A DNA stretch of 64,000 bases from Granulicella sp. 5B5 (GCF_014083945.1 NZ_CP046444.1:3864702-3928701); one strand, 5' to 3'. Shown: positions 1 through 8,193, counted from the first letter of the stretch. Numbers and translations: made by a program. The notes: a model not told the origin generated them from the sequence alone.

Positions 1-96
1 CCTCTATCTGCCGGAAAAGGGTTCAGTCCACGCATAAGTACAATACACTTTGGAAGCACATACAGAGCACTCCAGAGCCTTCTTGAAGGAGCCACC

Positions 97-432
97 ATGT
101 CCGACTCGCAAGATCCATTCGACTCCACTCCTTTGCGATCCTCTGTTCGGTTCCCCCTGCACCTGGATATTGTTCTCACAACACCCCAGGGAGAGTGCCA
201 GGCTGTCACGGAAAACGTGTCGGCCAACGGCCTACTATTTGTTTCAGACAATCTGCCTGCGGTCGGGACACCGGTCGAGTTCCGTTTAAAGATGCCTGCC
301 GCTATCATGGGCGGCGTCGATGATGTCCTGTTGCACTGCACAGGCCGCATCGTCCGTCACGGAGAAGAGAACGGCAAGTTGACCGCTGCGGCGGTCATCG
401 ACGAATACTCGCTAAAGGCAGAGCACCCATGA
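97..432 (+). CDS. PilZ domain protein
   Basis: A 111-residue single-domain protein. The sequence RSSVRFPLHLDIV followed about 25 residues later by ENVSANGLLF fits the PilZ signature (an Arg-rich entry, then [D/N]xSxxG), the fold that binds cyclic di-GMP. The second motif is well kept. The first has arginines spaced RSSVR rather than the classical RxxxR doublet, so ligand binding is likely but not certain. No other domain is present, so it probably acts as a small adaptor. AAGGAG lies a few bases before the ATG. The stop overlaps the next start in an ATGA arrangement, so this protein and the LuxR-type regulator are translationally coupled and probably act together. Confidence 0.8.
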   Translation: MSDSQDPFDSTPLRSSVRFPLHLDIVLTTPQGECQAVTENVSANGLLFVSDNLPAVGTPVEFRLKMPAAIMGGVDDVLLHCTGRIVRHGEENGKLTAAAVIDEYSLKAEHP

Positions 433-1175
433 AGAGCGACAGCACTATCCTCCCAACCAACGGCGCAGCAACGGAGGAATCTTCTCCTCACCAGATCCGC
501 GTGATCCTCGCAGACTCCCAGGCCATCTACCGCGTCGGCATGCGCAAGGTCTTCGCCGTCGAAGACGACATCCGCGTCGTGGCGCAGTCTGAGACCGTGG
601 AACATCTCTACACGGCATTGGAACGCTTCCCTGAGAGCGTCGTTATCCTCGAAGCCCAGCTGCTCGACGACCCTGCCGGTGCCATCCCGCCCATCGTCGG
701 CCGTTTCTCCACCGCGAAGTTCATCGTGCAGGTCGCCAAGGTGGACGAAGGCGATACCGTTGGCCTCTATCGCAGCGGCATCAAGGGCGTCGTGCCTCGC
801 TCCATCTCGCCGAACCAGTTGGTTGAGTGCGTCCGCCGCATCGCCGCCGGTGAGACCTGGATCGACAACCAGTCCATCAGCTGGGTGCTGGATGCCTACC
901 GCGCCCAGGCCGCCACGCTGATGAACCCCCGCATCCAGCCGCAGCTCTCTCCCAAGGAGCTCGTCATCATCGGCTGCATCACCCGCGGCATGCGCAACAA
1001 GGAGATTGCTTCGCACGTCGGCACCACCGAGCAGGTCATCAAAAACTACCTGCGCAAGATCTACGACAAGCTTGGCGTCTCCGATAGGCTGGAACTGGCG
1101 TTATACTGCCTGCACCACCAGATCCTCAAGCCCGACCCCGACGCGCCGCTCCTGGGGTCGTCGCGCCCAAGGTAG
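429..1175 (+). CDS. LuxR/NarL-type regulator with atypical receiver
   Basis: 248 residues. Residues about 22-150 form a receiver-like domain (IRVILADSQAIYRVGM) and residues about 175-235 a LuxR helix-turn-helix (LSPKELVIIGCITRGMRNKEIA), the NarL/FixJ layout. The position that should be the phospho-accepting Asp is Glu75 (VVILEAQLL). The acidic pair near the N terminus is D29-S30, and the conserved Lys in the usual KG(Y)xxK context is replaced (GIKGVVPRS). It is therefore probably a pseudo-receiver that does not take phosphate in the usual way, or is locked active by the Glu. No histidine kinase is adjacent. Coupled by ATGA overlap to the PilZ gene, it may be a transcription factor under cyclic di-GMP influence, which is inference. 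Confidence 0.85.
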   Translation: MKSDSTILPTNGAATEESSPHQIRVILADSQAIYRVGMRKVFAVEDDIRVVAQSETVEHLYTALERFPESVVILEAQLLDDPAGAIPPIVGRFSTAKFIVQVAKVDEGDTVGLYRSGIKGVVPRSISPNQLVECVRRIAAGETWIDNQSISWVLDAYRAQAATLMNPRIQPQLSPKELVIIGCITRGMRNKEIASHVGTTEQVIKNYLRKIYDKLGVSDRLELALYCLHHQILKPDPDAPLLGSSRPR

Positions 1176-1225
1176 CAACCATCCCGGCCTCCGCTGGAGG
1201 CATGTATCCAACGAGGCCCGGCACG

Positions 1226-2488
1226 ATGTTTCTTGCGCCCTTTCGCAGACTCACACCCCTGCAACGCCGCGCCTTTGGCGCCTGCTTCTGGGGCTGGACG
1301 CTCGACGCTTTCGACTTCTTCATCCTCACCTACTGCCTCGACTCCGTCGCCGCCACCTTCCATGTAGACATCAAGACCGCCGCCGAGGCCTTCTTCTGGA
1401 CGCTCTGCATGCGGCCCGTCGGCGCGCTCCTCTTCGGCTACCTCGCCGAGCGCTACGGCCGCCGCCGCACGCTGATGACGGTCATCCTCTGCTTTTCGCT
1501 CTTTGAGATTGCTTCGGCCTTCGCGCCCACCTTCGGCATCTTCCTCTTCACCCGCGCGCTCTTCGGCATCGCGATGGGCGGCGAGTGGGGCGTCGGCGCA
1601 GCGCTTGCCTTTGAAACCCTGCCGTCGGAAGGCCGCGGCTTCTTCTCCGGCCTGCTGCAGGAAGGCTACGTCTGCGGCAACCTGCTCGCCGCCGCGGCCT
1701 ACGGCCTCATCTTTCCGCTGCTCCACGGCCACGGCTTCCTCGTGAACTGGCGGCTCTTCTTCCTCATCGGGGCCTTGCCCGCGCTGCTGGCCTTCTACAT
1801 CGGCTCCCGCGTCGAAGAGAGCCCAGCCTGGAAGACCCGCAAGCTCGAAGCCGCTCCACAACCTGGCCAGCCGAAGCCCATGAACATCGCCGGCGCCATC
1901 CTGCACAACCTCCCGGCCTTCCTTCTGCTCACGCTCATGATGACCGCCTTCATGAGCTTCAGCCACGGCACCCAGGACCTCTACCCAACCTTCCTCAAGC
2001 ACGACCACGGCCTCACGCCGCGAACCACATCGTGGGTCGCGATCGTCGGCAGCATCGGCGCGCTGCTGGGTGGCATCTGCTGCGGCACGCTCTCGGAGCG
2101 CTTCGGCCGCCGCCGCGTCATGGTCACCGCCGCTCTGTGCTCCATCCCGATGATTCCGCTCTGGGCATGGAGCCATGCCGCCGCAATGCTCGCCCTCGGC
2201 GGCTTCCTCATGCAGTTTTGCGTGCAGGGAGCCTGGGGCGTCATCCCGGTGCACCTCAACGAGCTCTCACCCGCGCCGGTTCGCGCCATCTTCCCCGGCC
2301 TCGCTTACCAGCTTGGCAATCTGCTCAGCTCCAAAAACGGCCCCTTCCAGGCCGAGCTTGCCGACCGCTTCTACCACGGTCACCTCACGCCAGTCCTCGC
2401 CTGGACGGTGCTGGTCATTGCTATAGCCGTCGCTCTGCTCACAGGCTTTGGCCGGGAGTCCAAAGGCGCCGACCTCTCGACAGTCTGA
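1226..2488 (+). CDS. MFS transporter (sialate/lactate:H+ symporter-like)
   Basis: About 420 residues with 12 predicted membrane spans. The family loop motif appears between TM2 and TM3 (GYLAERYGRRRTL) and again in the second half (GTLSERFGRRRVM). The TM1 entry GWTLDAFDFFILTY and the stretch ALFGIAMGGEWGVGAAL resemble the SHS group of carboxylate/sialate proton symporters. Start choice: ATG 1202 would be only one base from GGAGG, whereas ATG 1226 has GAGG at 1213-1216 nine bases upstream, so 1226 is preferred. Substrate cannot be read from the sequence. The gene follows the regulator by a short gap and may be independent. Confidence 0.8.
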   Translation: MFLAPFRRLTPLQRRAFGACFWGWTLDAFDFFILTYCLDSVAATFHVDIKTAAEAFFWTLCMRPVGALLFGYLAERYGRRRTLMTVILCFSLFEIASAFAPTFGIFLFTRALFGIAMGGEWGVGAALAFETLPSEGRGFFSGLLQEGYVCGNLLAAAAYGLIFPLLHGHGFLVNWRLFFLIGALPALLAFYIGSRVEESPAWKTRKLEAAPQPGQPKPMNIAGAILHNLPAFLLLTLMMTAFMSFSHGTQDLYPTFLKHDHGLTPRTTSWVAIVGSIGALLGGICCGTLSERFGRRRVMVTAALCSIPMIPLWAWSHAAAMLALGGFLMQFCVQGAWGVIPVHLNELSPAPVRAIFPGLAYQLGNLLSSKNGPFQAELADRFYHGHLTPVLAWTVLVIAIAVALLTGFGRESKGADLSTV

Positions 2489-2845
2489 AACCTGTCAACC
2501 CCTCCTTGCCGCATTGCCGATCTAACTTCAACAAACCAAAGCCTCTCCACGCCCGAAAGAAACAACGATTCACCGGCTGAAGCTTCTATACTGGAGTTAG
2601 GGTACAGAAAAACCCGAAACCCAAAACTCGGAACCCGGAACCCATAGCCAAAAAAACGGAACGGCCAGCGATCACCCCTAACCCCAATCTTTCCCATATC
2701 ATACCCATAACTACATATAGAATCAGTCGCTTAACCCCGGGATCACCCCGTAAGTGGCTGATTCTGCTGGATACCTCCGCTACATAGGGAGGGGGGAGGG
2801 GTATCCCTCAATCCCTCATTTATCCTGATGGAACAGGAGCCTCGC
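2489..2845. other. Intergenic region with hairpin, no gene seen
   Basis: No convincing coding sequence. Positions 2600-2650 are low complexity with repeated aaccc/ggaaccc units. GATCACCCC occurs near 2671 and again near 2741. A strong stem-loop (2719-2765) lies before the hydroxylase gene, followed by a G-rich run near 2788-2802. The G-rich run and a 'cctaaccccaatc' string recur near 32.37-32.41 kb, hinting at dispersed extragenic sequence. Confidence 0.6.
2719..2765 (+). promoter_or_regulatory. 15-bp hairpin upstream of phenylalanine hydroxylase
   Basis: Left arm 2719-2733 (AGAATCAGTCGCTTA) and right arm 2751-2765 (TAAGTGGCTGATTCT) pair over all 15 positions in RNA if two G-U pairs are allowed. 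The loop is 17 nt and C/G rich. As DNA it is an imperfect inverted repeat. Two positions differ from Watson-Crick only by G-U changes, which suggests selection on RNA structure. It ends 80 bp before the chosen start codon, so it may lie in the 5' leader or be a terminator of the upstream transcript, although no U-tract follows. Confidence 0.45.
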
Positions 2846-3592
2846 ATGTCGTCCGTCGCCACCGAACCCAACGCCTACGCGAGCTACCTCATCCAGCAGG
2901 ACTGGAACGCCTACACCCCTGAGCAGCACGCCATCTGGCGCGAACTGGTCTCGCGCCGCATGCCGCAGTTGGAGCAGCACGCCAGCGCAGAGTACCTCAA
3001 CGGCTTCCACCAGATCGGCCTCCAACCCACTGAACTGCCCGACCTCGCCGCCGTCAGCCGCCGCCTGCAGCCGGTCACCGGCTGGCAGTCCACGCCGGTC
3101 AGCGGCTTCCTGCCGGCGGACGCCTTCTTCGCGATGCTCTCCGCGCGGCTGTTCCCAACCACCATCTGGATTCGCAGCCGCGACGCCATGGAGTACACCC
3201 CCGAACCCGACATCTTCCACGACGTCTTCGGCCATGTCCCCATGCACGCGCACCCGGTCTTCGCGGACTTCCTGCAACACTACGGCCAGCTCTGCGCCTC
3301 ACTCACCCAGCCGGACGACCTCGAACGCCTCGGCCGCCTCTTCTGGTTCACCGTCGAGTTCGGCGTCATCCGCGAACGCGGCCAACTTAAGGTCTACGGC
3401 AGTGGCCTCATCTCCTCCCACGGGGAGTGCACACACGTCGTCACCGGCGGAGCCGAAATCCGCGACTTCAATCTAGACGAAGTGCTCAACACCACCGTCA
3501 ACGTGAGCGAGATGCAGCCCGTGCTCTACGCCATCGAGAGCTTCGAGCAGATCTACGAGGCGGCGAAGCAAGCCGCATCGCGACTCAGCTAG
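2846..3592 (+). CDS. phhA: Phenylalanine 4-monooxygenase
   Basis: 248 residues from the preferred start. Pterin- and iron-dependent hydroxylation of phenylalanine to tyrosine. The catalytic core is clear: YTPEPDIFHDVFGHVP provides the two iron-binding histidines (H125, H130) and FWFTVEFG the iron-binding glutamate (E171). It is the size of the single-domain bacterial enzyme, without the regulatory ACT domain of animal proteins. ATG 2846 has AGGAG at 2835-2839, six bases upstream. The alternative ATG 2828 lacks such a site. No pterin-4a-carbinolamine dehydratase gene is adjacent. Confidence 0.93.
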   Translation: MSSVATEPNAYASYLIQQDWNAYTPEQHAIWRELVSRRMPQLEQHASAEYLNGFHQIGLQPTELPDLAAVSRRLQPVTGWQSTPVSGFLPADAFFAMLSARLFPTTIWIRSRDAMEYTPEPDIFHDVFGHVPMHAHPVFADFLQHYGQLCASLTQPDDLERLGRLFWFTVEFGVIRERGQLKVYGSGLISSHGECTHVVTGGAEIRDFNLDEVLNTTVNVSEMQPVLYAIESFEQIYEAAKQAASRLS

Positions 3593-3631
3593 GAAAGCGG
3601 CTTCCTGTCGCTCATAAGAATTTCCTATGCG

Positions 3632-3646
3632 TCATAAGAATTATGA
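3632..3646 (+). promoter_or_regulatory. Operator-like palindrome before siroheme operon
   Basis: Perfect inverted repeat TCATAA-GAA-TTATGA ending three bases before the -35 element at 3650. An identical left half with the same centre (TCATAAGAATT) occurs exactly 20 bp upstream at 3612-3622, two helical turns away. This arrangement fits binding by a dimeric regulator at an activator position. The regulator is unknown; a sulfur or cysteine regulator is inferred from the downstream genes only. Confidence 0.5.
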
Positions 3647-3649
3647 GGA

Positions 3650-3678
3650 TTGACGCTGGGCTAAAGCGTCACTACTCT
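3650..3678 (+). promoter_or_regulatory. Promoter of the cysteine leader and siroheme operon
   Basis: TTGACG at 3650-3655, a 17-bp spacer and TACTCT at 3673-3678 make a good sigma-70-type promoter. Transcription would start near 3685-3686, on or beside the ATG of the short leader ORF, so the leader would be leaderless (no ribosome binding site is visible before it). Confidence 0.55.
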
Positions 3679-3685
3679 TAGCTCT

Positions 3686-3754
3686 ATGAAGTCTTCACGC
3701 ATCGCGGCCTGTTGTCCGTGCTCTTACACTCAGGCGCGCGGAGCCACTTCTTAG
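3686..3754 (+). CDS. Putative cysteine-rich leader peptide (22 aa)
   Basis: A 22-codon ORF beginning MKSSRIAACCPCSY and ending at TAG 3752-3754. It has three Cys codons in four (TGT TGT CCG TGC, 3710-3721), striking because Cys is rare in neighbouring proteins. It starts at the predicted transcription start, lies 81 bp before a sulfite/nitrite reductase gene, and is followed by an intrinsic terminator (3785-3813). This is the layout of an amino-acid attenuator: ribosome stalling at Cys codons when cysteinyl-tRNA is scarce would favour read-through. Cysteine-tract upstream ORFs before cysteine genes are known in mycobacteria; function here is inferred. The short length means it could still be chance. 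Confidence 0.5.
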   Translation: MKSSRIAACCPCSYTQARGATS

Positions 3755-3784
3755 TAAGAACCAGAAGCAGGCTTTCTACCGAGC

Positions 3785-3813
3785 GCCCACGATCCGCATC
3801 GTGGGCTTTGTTG
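3785..3813 (+). terminator. Terminator/attenuator hairpin before sulfite reductase
   Basis: Perfect 9-bp stem GCCCACGAT (3785-3793) with ATCGTGGGC (3798-3806), loop CCGC, followed by TTTGTTG. It lies inside the leader of the reductase operon, between the Cys-rich ORF and the start codon, so it cannot simply end the upstream gene. GGCGC at 3733-3737 could pair with GCGCC at 3783-3787, which overlaps the left arm, a weak candidate antiterminator. Confidence 0.6.
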
Positions 3814-3835
3814 TATGCCGTCATAGGAGATCCAG

Positions 3836-5566
3836 TTGAGCCAGGAAACCGCAGCACCGATCCAAGAGACTAAGGCGCCCAAAGAGACCAAGGCGCAGCG
3901 CGCCGAACGTCTGAAGCTCGCCAAGAACCCCTGGGATGCCTGGGATGAGGTCCGCCAGTTCGCCCGCGAGGGCCGCGGCAGCGTATTGCCAGAGTGGACC
4001 GGCCTCTACTTCAAGTGGTGGGGCGTCTACACCCAGGGCGACGGCCTCGGCGTCACCGGCGGCAAAAACGGCGAAGGCCTCGCCAGCGACTACTTCATGA
4101 TGCGCATCGGTCTGCCTAACGGCCTGCTCACCGCACGCCATCTGCACGTCATCGCCGACCTCACCGCCAAGTACGCACGCGGCGTGGCTGACATCACCAC
4201 CCGCCAGAACATCCAGCTCCACTGGCTCACCATCGAGTCGCTGCCCGAGGTCGTCGACGCGCTCACCGCGATCGGCCTCTCGCCCAAGGGCGCCTGCGGC
4301 GACGTAGTCCGCAACGTCACCGGCTGCCCACTCGCCGGCATTGACGGCCACGAACTGATCGATGCCTCGCCGCTCGCCGTCGAGATCGCACAGAAGCTCA
4401 CCGCAAACCCTGAGTTCTACAACCTGCCGCGCAAGTTCAAGATCAGCGTCACCGGCTGCCCCATCTGGTGCTCGTACCCCGAGATCAACGACGTTGCACT
4501 CACCGCCCTCAAGCGCGTCAAGGACGGCAGGGAAGAGATCGGCTACTCGCTCCGCGTCGGTGGCGGCCTCTCCACCGAGCCGCACATTGCCGTGCGCCTC
4601 AACGCCTTCATCCCGCAGGACAAGGCGTATGACGCTGTAAAGGCCGTCTGCGAGATCTTCCGCGAGCAGGACGCGCTGCGCGAGAACCGCACCCGCGCCC
4701 GCATCAAGTACCTCTTCATGCGCCACGGCTGGACCGCCGAGCAGATGCTTGCCGCTATCGAGGAGAAACTAGGCTACAAGTTCGACCCCGCTGACGAAGG
4801 CCCCATCGCGGATGACGTCTACCGCGATCACGTCGGCGTCCATGCGCAGAAGCAGCCCGGTCTCAGCTACGTCGGCGCAACCGTCCTCAACGGCCGCCTG
4901 AACCCGGAGCAGCTGCATGCGCTCGCCACACTCTCTGAGACCCACGGCGACGGCCACCTCCGCGCCACCATCGGCCAGAACATCGTCCTCGTCAATATCC
5001 CCAACGACAAAGTCGCGTCTCTTGTAGACAAGATCACAGCACTCGGCCTGCAGGTCGAGCCGACCGTCTTCTTCCGTGGCGCCGTCGCCTGCACGGGCAC
5101 CGAGTACTGCAAACTCGCCATCGCCGAAACCAAGGCCTTCAACAAGTGGCTGGTCGGAGAGATGGAGCACCGTCTGCCGAACTTCGATCAACAGATTCGC
5201 CTGCACGTCACCGGCTGCACCAACTCCTGCGGCCAGAGCTGGATCGCCGACATCGGCCTCGAAGGCAAGAAGCTCAAGAAGGACGGCCAGATGGTCGACG
5301 CCTTCTACTTCTGCGTCGGCGGCGCGGTTGGAGAGCACGCCGGCATCGCCCGCCAGATCGGCTACCGCGCCGCTGCCGAGGACTGCCCAGAAGCCATCGA
5401 ACGCCTGCTGAGCGGCTATCTGACCGCACGTACGCCAGGTGAAGACCTGCGCTCCTACTTCCGCCGCACCAGCGACGAAGATCTTCGCGCGTTGCTGAAT
5501 GGCGCTGTCGTCGAAGCCGTCGAGCGCGACCCCTCGCCGGGCCGTGTGCCCGCGAGCGTCGGCTAA
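3836..5566 (+). CDS. Siroheme-dependent sulfite/nitrite reductase
   Basis: 576 residues with two ferredoxin-like half-domains and two siroheme/Fe4S4 domains. The cluster-binding cysteines are present as ACTGTEYC (C-x5-C) and GCTNSCG (C-x3-C) in the C-terminal half. The enzyme makes a six-electron reduction, sulfite to sulfide or nitrite to ammonium, with ferredoxin as donor. Sequence alone does not separate the two; the following siroheme genes serve either, while the Cys-codon leader favours assimilatory sulfite reduction. The start is TTG 3836 with AGGAG at 3825-3829 six bases upstream; no nearby ATG fits. First gene of a three-gene operon. Confidence 0.9.
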   Translation: MSQETAAPIQETKAPKETKAQRAERLKLAKNPWDAWDEVRQFAREGRGSVLPEWTGLYFKWWGVYTQGDGLGVTGGKNGEGLASDYFMMRIGLPNGLLTARHLHVIADLTAKYARGVADITTRQNIQLHWLTIESLPEVVDALTAIGLSPKGACGDVVRNVTGCPLAGIDGHELIDASPLAVEIAQKLTANPEFYNLPRKFKISVTGCPIWCSYPEINDVALTALKRVKDGREEIGYSLRVGGGLSTEPHIAVRLNAFIPQDKAYDAVKAVCEIFREQDALRENRTRARIKYLFMRHGWTAEQMLAAIEEKLGYKFDPADEGPIADDVYRDHVGVHAQKQPGLSYVGATVLNGRLNPEQLHALATLSETHGDGHLRATIGQNIVLVNIPNDKVASLVDKITALGLQVEPTVFFRGAVACTGTEYCKLAIAETKAFNKWLVGEMEHRLPNFDQQIRLHVTGCTNSCGQSWIADIGLEGKKLKKDGQMVDAFYFCVGGAVGEHAGIARQIGYRAAAEDCPEAIERLLSGYLTARTPGEDLRSYFRRTSDEDLRALLNGAVVEAVERDPSPGRVPASVG

Positions 5567-5575
5567 GATTCTGCC

Positions 5576-6220
5576 ATGAGCCTCTTCCCGATCTTCCTCA
5601 AGCTCGCTGCTCGGCCCTGCGTTGTCATCGGCGCAGGGACTATCGCTGAATCGAAGATCGAAAGCCTGCTCATTGCCGAAGCCAGCGTAACGGTCATCGC
5701 GCCTGCAGGCCTCGAACGAGTCCAGCGCTGGGCTGAGTCCGGTGAGATCACCTGGCATCGCCGCGAGTACACGCAAGGCGATCTCGCTGGCGCATTCCTC
5801 GCCGTCGCCGCGACCAACACGCCCGCTGTCAACCGCGCCGTTTATGCAGAGGCGAATGCCGCCAATATCCTCTGCAACGCGGTCGACGATCCACCCTTCT
5901 GCGACTACTACTTCCCATCGGTAGTGCGTCGTGGCGAGCTGCAGATCGCCATCTCCACCGCTGGCGAAAGCCCTGCGCTCGCACAGAGTCTGCGCAAGGA
6001 GATCAACGCAGCGTTGCCGCTGGATACCGGTGAATGGCTCATGGAGCTAGGCCGTCTGCGTCGCGAGGTCACAGCCGTCGAACCGATCGGCGATCAACGC
6101 AAGTTGCTGCTGCATGAACTCGCGCAACGTGAGGTCTGCGGGTTCGATCAATGTCCCTCGCGCATGCGCGCCCGCCAGCACGCCCGCGAACACGGCTGGC
6201 TGCCGAAGGAGACCGCATGA
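5576..6220 (+). CDS. Precorrin-2 dehydrogenase/sirohydrochlorin ferrochelatase
   Basis: 214 residues, equivalent to the N-terminal half of CysG or to yeast Met8p. The N terminus has the Rossmann NAD-binding site (VVIGAGTIAESKI, residues about 16-28). NAVDDPPFCDYYFPSVVRRGELQIAISTAGESPALA is the family core, cited here only by its location at residues about 100-135. The enzyme oxidises precorrin-2 to sirohydrochlorin and inserts iron to make siroheme, the cofactor of the reductase encoded just upstream. Nine bases separate the two genes, and the stop overlaps the next ATG (ATGA). Confidence 0.9.
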   Translation: MSLFPIFLKLAARPCVVIGAGTIAESKIESLLIAEASVTVIAPAGLERVQRWAESGEITWHRREYTQGDLAGAFLAVAATNTPAVNRAVYAEANAANILCNAVDDPPFCDYYFPSVVRRGELQIAISTAGESPALAQSLRKEINAALPLDTGEWLMELGRLRREVTAVEPIGDQRKLLLHELAQREVCGFDQCPSRMRARQHAREHGWLPKETA

Positions 6221-7026
6221 GCCGCATCACACGCGCCGAGAAGGGACACGTCTATCTCGTAGGCGCAGGCCCTGGCGATCCAGAACTGCTAACGCTGCGC
6301 GCTCTGCGCCTGCTCGAAACAGCGGATGTGATCTTTCATGATGACCTCGTCCCTGATGAGGTACTGGCACTCGCACACCGCCACGCGCTCATCACCAGCG
6401 TGGGCAAGCGCTGCGGCAGGCCACGCATCACGCAGGCCGAGATCCACACGCTGATGATTGACTCCGCGCTCGCAGGGCAGTCGGTTGTGCGTCTCAAGAG
6501 CGGCGACCCGTTGGTCTTCGGCCGCGCGGGCGAGGAGATCGCTGCGCTTCAGTCTGCGCAAATCCCGCTCGAAGTTGTTCCCGGAGTAACCGCGGCCTTT
6601 GCCGCCGGCGCAGTACTCGCACTGCCGTTGACCGACCGCAAACGCGCATCGAAACTGATCCTGTGCACAGGCCATCACGCGGCTGAAAAGCAATCGACGG
6701 CACCGCTGTGGTCCGGCCCACTGCCGGACGATGCAACCTTGGCTATTTACATGCCAGGCCGCGATACGGTACGGATTGCGGCAGAGCTCGCTGCGACCGG
6801 GCTCGCCACAGACATTCCTTGTTGTGCGATCTCACATGCGGCCACTCCGAGGCAGAGCCATGCTATGGCCAGACTAAGTGAATTGCCTGCGCTTGTGTGC
6901 GGCCCTGCGCCGTTGCTCCTGCTAGTCGGACGAGCGCTGGAGCCGTTATTCCACGCTGAAAACAAAACGGTCGATGAGGTCCTCAACCTCATCGACCGCG
7001 CAATGGAACTCCACGAGGAATCCTAG
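6217..7026 (+). CDS. cobA: Uroporphyrinogen-III C-methyltransferase
   Basis: 269 residues. SAM-dependent methylation of uroporphyrinogen III at C2 and C7 to precorrin-2, the first step toward siroheme. Visible family motifs are VYLVGAGPGDPELLTLRALRLL (start of the fold, residues about 10-31), VVRLKSGDPLVFGRAGEE and the PGVTAAFA loop. ATG 6217 overlaps the TGA of the previous gene and the conserved domain begins within ten residues, so the upstream in-frame ATG at 6151 is rejected. With its two upstream partners it forms a complete siroheme supply for the reductase. Its 3' end overlaps the convergent hydrolase gene by four bases. Confidence 0.92.
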   Translation: MSRITRAEKGHVYLVGAGPGDPELLTLRALRLLETADVIFHDDLVPDEVLALAHRHALITSVGKRCGRPRITQAEIHTLMIDSALAGQSVVRLKSGDPLVFGRAGEEIAALQSAQIPLEVVPGVTAAFAAGAVLALPLTDRKRASKLILCTGHHAAEKQSTAPLWSGPLPDDATLAIYMPGRDTVRIAAELAATGLATDIPCCAISHAATPRQSHAMARLSELPALVCGPAPLLLLVGRALEPLFHAENKTVDEVLNLIDRAMELHEES

Positions 7027-8123
7027 TTCTTCGGCTCCGACTCAGCCAGCAGCCTTACAAGATAGTCCTTCCAGATCGACGCAACCGTATGTGTTCCATG
7101 CCCTCGTGTCGCATCCGTAATCGGCAGCAGCACAAACGTCGCCCGCGGCATCTCATGTACCTGCTTTTCAGCGATGCCCAGCTCAGGCGGGTTGATGAAG
7201 TCGTCCGCGGAGTTGATCCACATCACTGGCACTTTGATCTTGGCGAGGTTTGCGCTCGGGTCGTAGTTCCGCGAAGCGTTGATGTAATAGATCATGTTGT
7301 TCGCATCCGTCGCAGCTACTGTGCGCTCGAGATATTTATCGACATACTGTTCAGCCGTCTCGCGCGTCGGGTAATGCTTCTGCATCTGCAATGGCGACGA
7401 TCCCATGATGAGCAGCATCTCGTTGGCATCCCGCAACCCTTCGAGTGGTTCGCTCGTGTACTCGCCATCCTTCCAGTTCGGATCATGCTCGATGTTCTCG
7501 ATTGCCATATACCGTGTCATGCGGTTCCGGCCGGCGAGGGCGACAGCATTGCAAGCCAGCGGCATCAGCGCGTCCATAAAGTCAGGGTAGGTCTCGCCCC
7601 ACACAAAGCTCTGCATGCAGCCCATTGAGGTGCCGAGGATAAGCCGCAGATGATCCACGTGCAGCCCTTCGAGCAGCATCTGATGCTGTGACCGCACCAT
7701 ATCGTCGTAGTCGTAGTGCGGAAACCGCATGTGTAGGCCATCAGAGGGCTTGGAGGAGTCGCCATGGCCGATGTCATCGGGGAAGATCAGGTAGTACTTC
7801 GTGACATCCAGTGGCTGCCCAGGTCCGAAGAGAACATCGGCAAAAACCGGATTAAAGAGTGTGTGCTCATTTCCACCTGTACCATGCAGCAGGAGTACCG
7901 CATTGTCCACATGACCAGCAGCGTTACGGTGCGGTGTGCCGAGCGTGAGGTAGTGCAGATGCAGTTCAGGCAATGTCTCGCCGGAGCCAAAGTGAAAGTC
8001 CTTTGCGGTGTACTCACTCTGCACGCCATGATAAACCGGCGCGGCAGGGGCTTGCTTAGACGCGCTCTGCGCCGCAGCAGCAGAGGCAAGAATGAAGAGG
8101 GCAATCGAGAGCATGTTGCGCAT
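7023..8123 (-). CDS. Exported MetX-like alpha/beta hydrolase
   Basis: 366 residues. An N-terminal signal peptide (hydrophobic run ending near AAAAQSA) precedes an alpha/beta-hydrolase resembling homoserine O-acetyltransferase. The nucleophile elbow is GTSMGCM, the acid is in SADDFINP and the histidine in GHGTH. The early motif LLLHGTGGNEHTLF also fits. True MetX enzymes are cytosolic, so an exported protein is more likely an esterase or acyl hydrolase. No methionine genes are near. Convergent with cobA with a four-base overlap of stop codons. Confidence 0.75.
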   Translation of the reverse strand: MRNMLSIALFILASAAAAQSASKQAPAAPVYHGVQSEYTAKDFHFGSGETLPELHLHYLTLGTPHRNAAGHVDNAVLLLHGTGGNEHTLFNPVFADVLFGPGQPLDVTKYYLIFPDDIGHGDSSKPSDGLHMRFPHYDYDDMVRSQHQMLLEGLHVDHLRLILGTSMGCMQSFVWGETYPDFMDALMPLACNAVALAGRNRMTRYMAIENIEHDPNWKDGEYTSEPLEGLRDANEMLLIMGSSPLQMQKHYPTRETAEQYVDKYLERTVAATDANNMIYYINASRNYDPSANLAKIKVPVMWINSADDFINPPELGIAEKQVHEMPRATFVLLPITDATRGHGTHTVASIWKDYLVRLLAESEPKN

Positions 8124-8193
8124 GGTGAGACTCCTGCGTTGATATCAGTGACGCAAGAATATCCCAGGCAAATCCAGACAGACCACCGCTTAA

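Noticed and set aside
1061..2254. Long reverse-strand open frame opposite the MFS transporter
   Set aside because: Low-complexity Gly/Glu/Arg-rich translation, no family pattern; shadow of a high G+C gene. The same holds for 4769-5776 (-), 8203-9417 (+), 3821-4726 (-) and 19670-21004 (+).
3836..5566. Firm naming as nitrite reductase NirA
   Set aside because: The motifs are common to nitrite and sulfite reductases and no nitrate genes are near; the leader favours sulfite, so the call is kept general.
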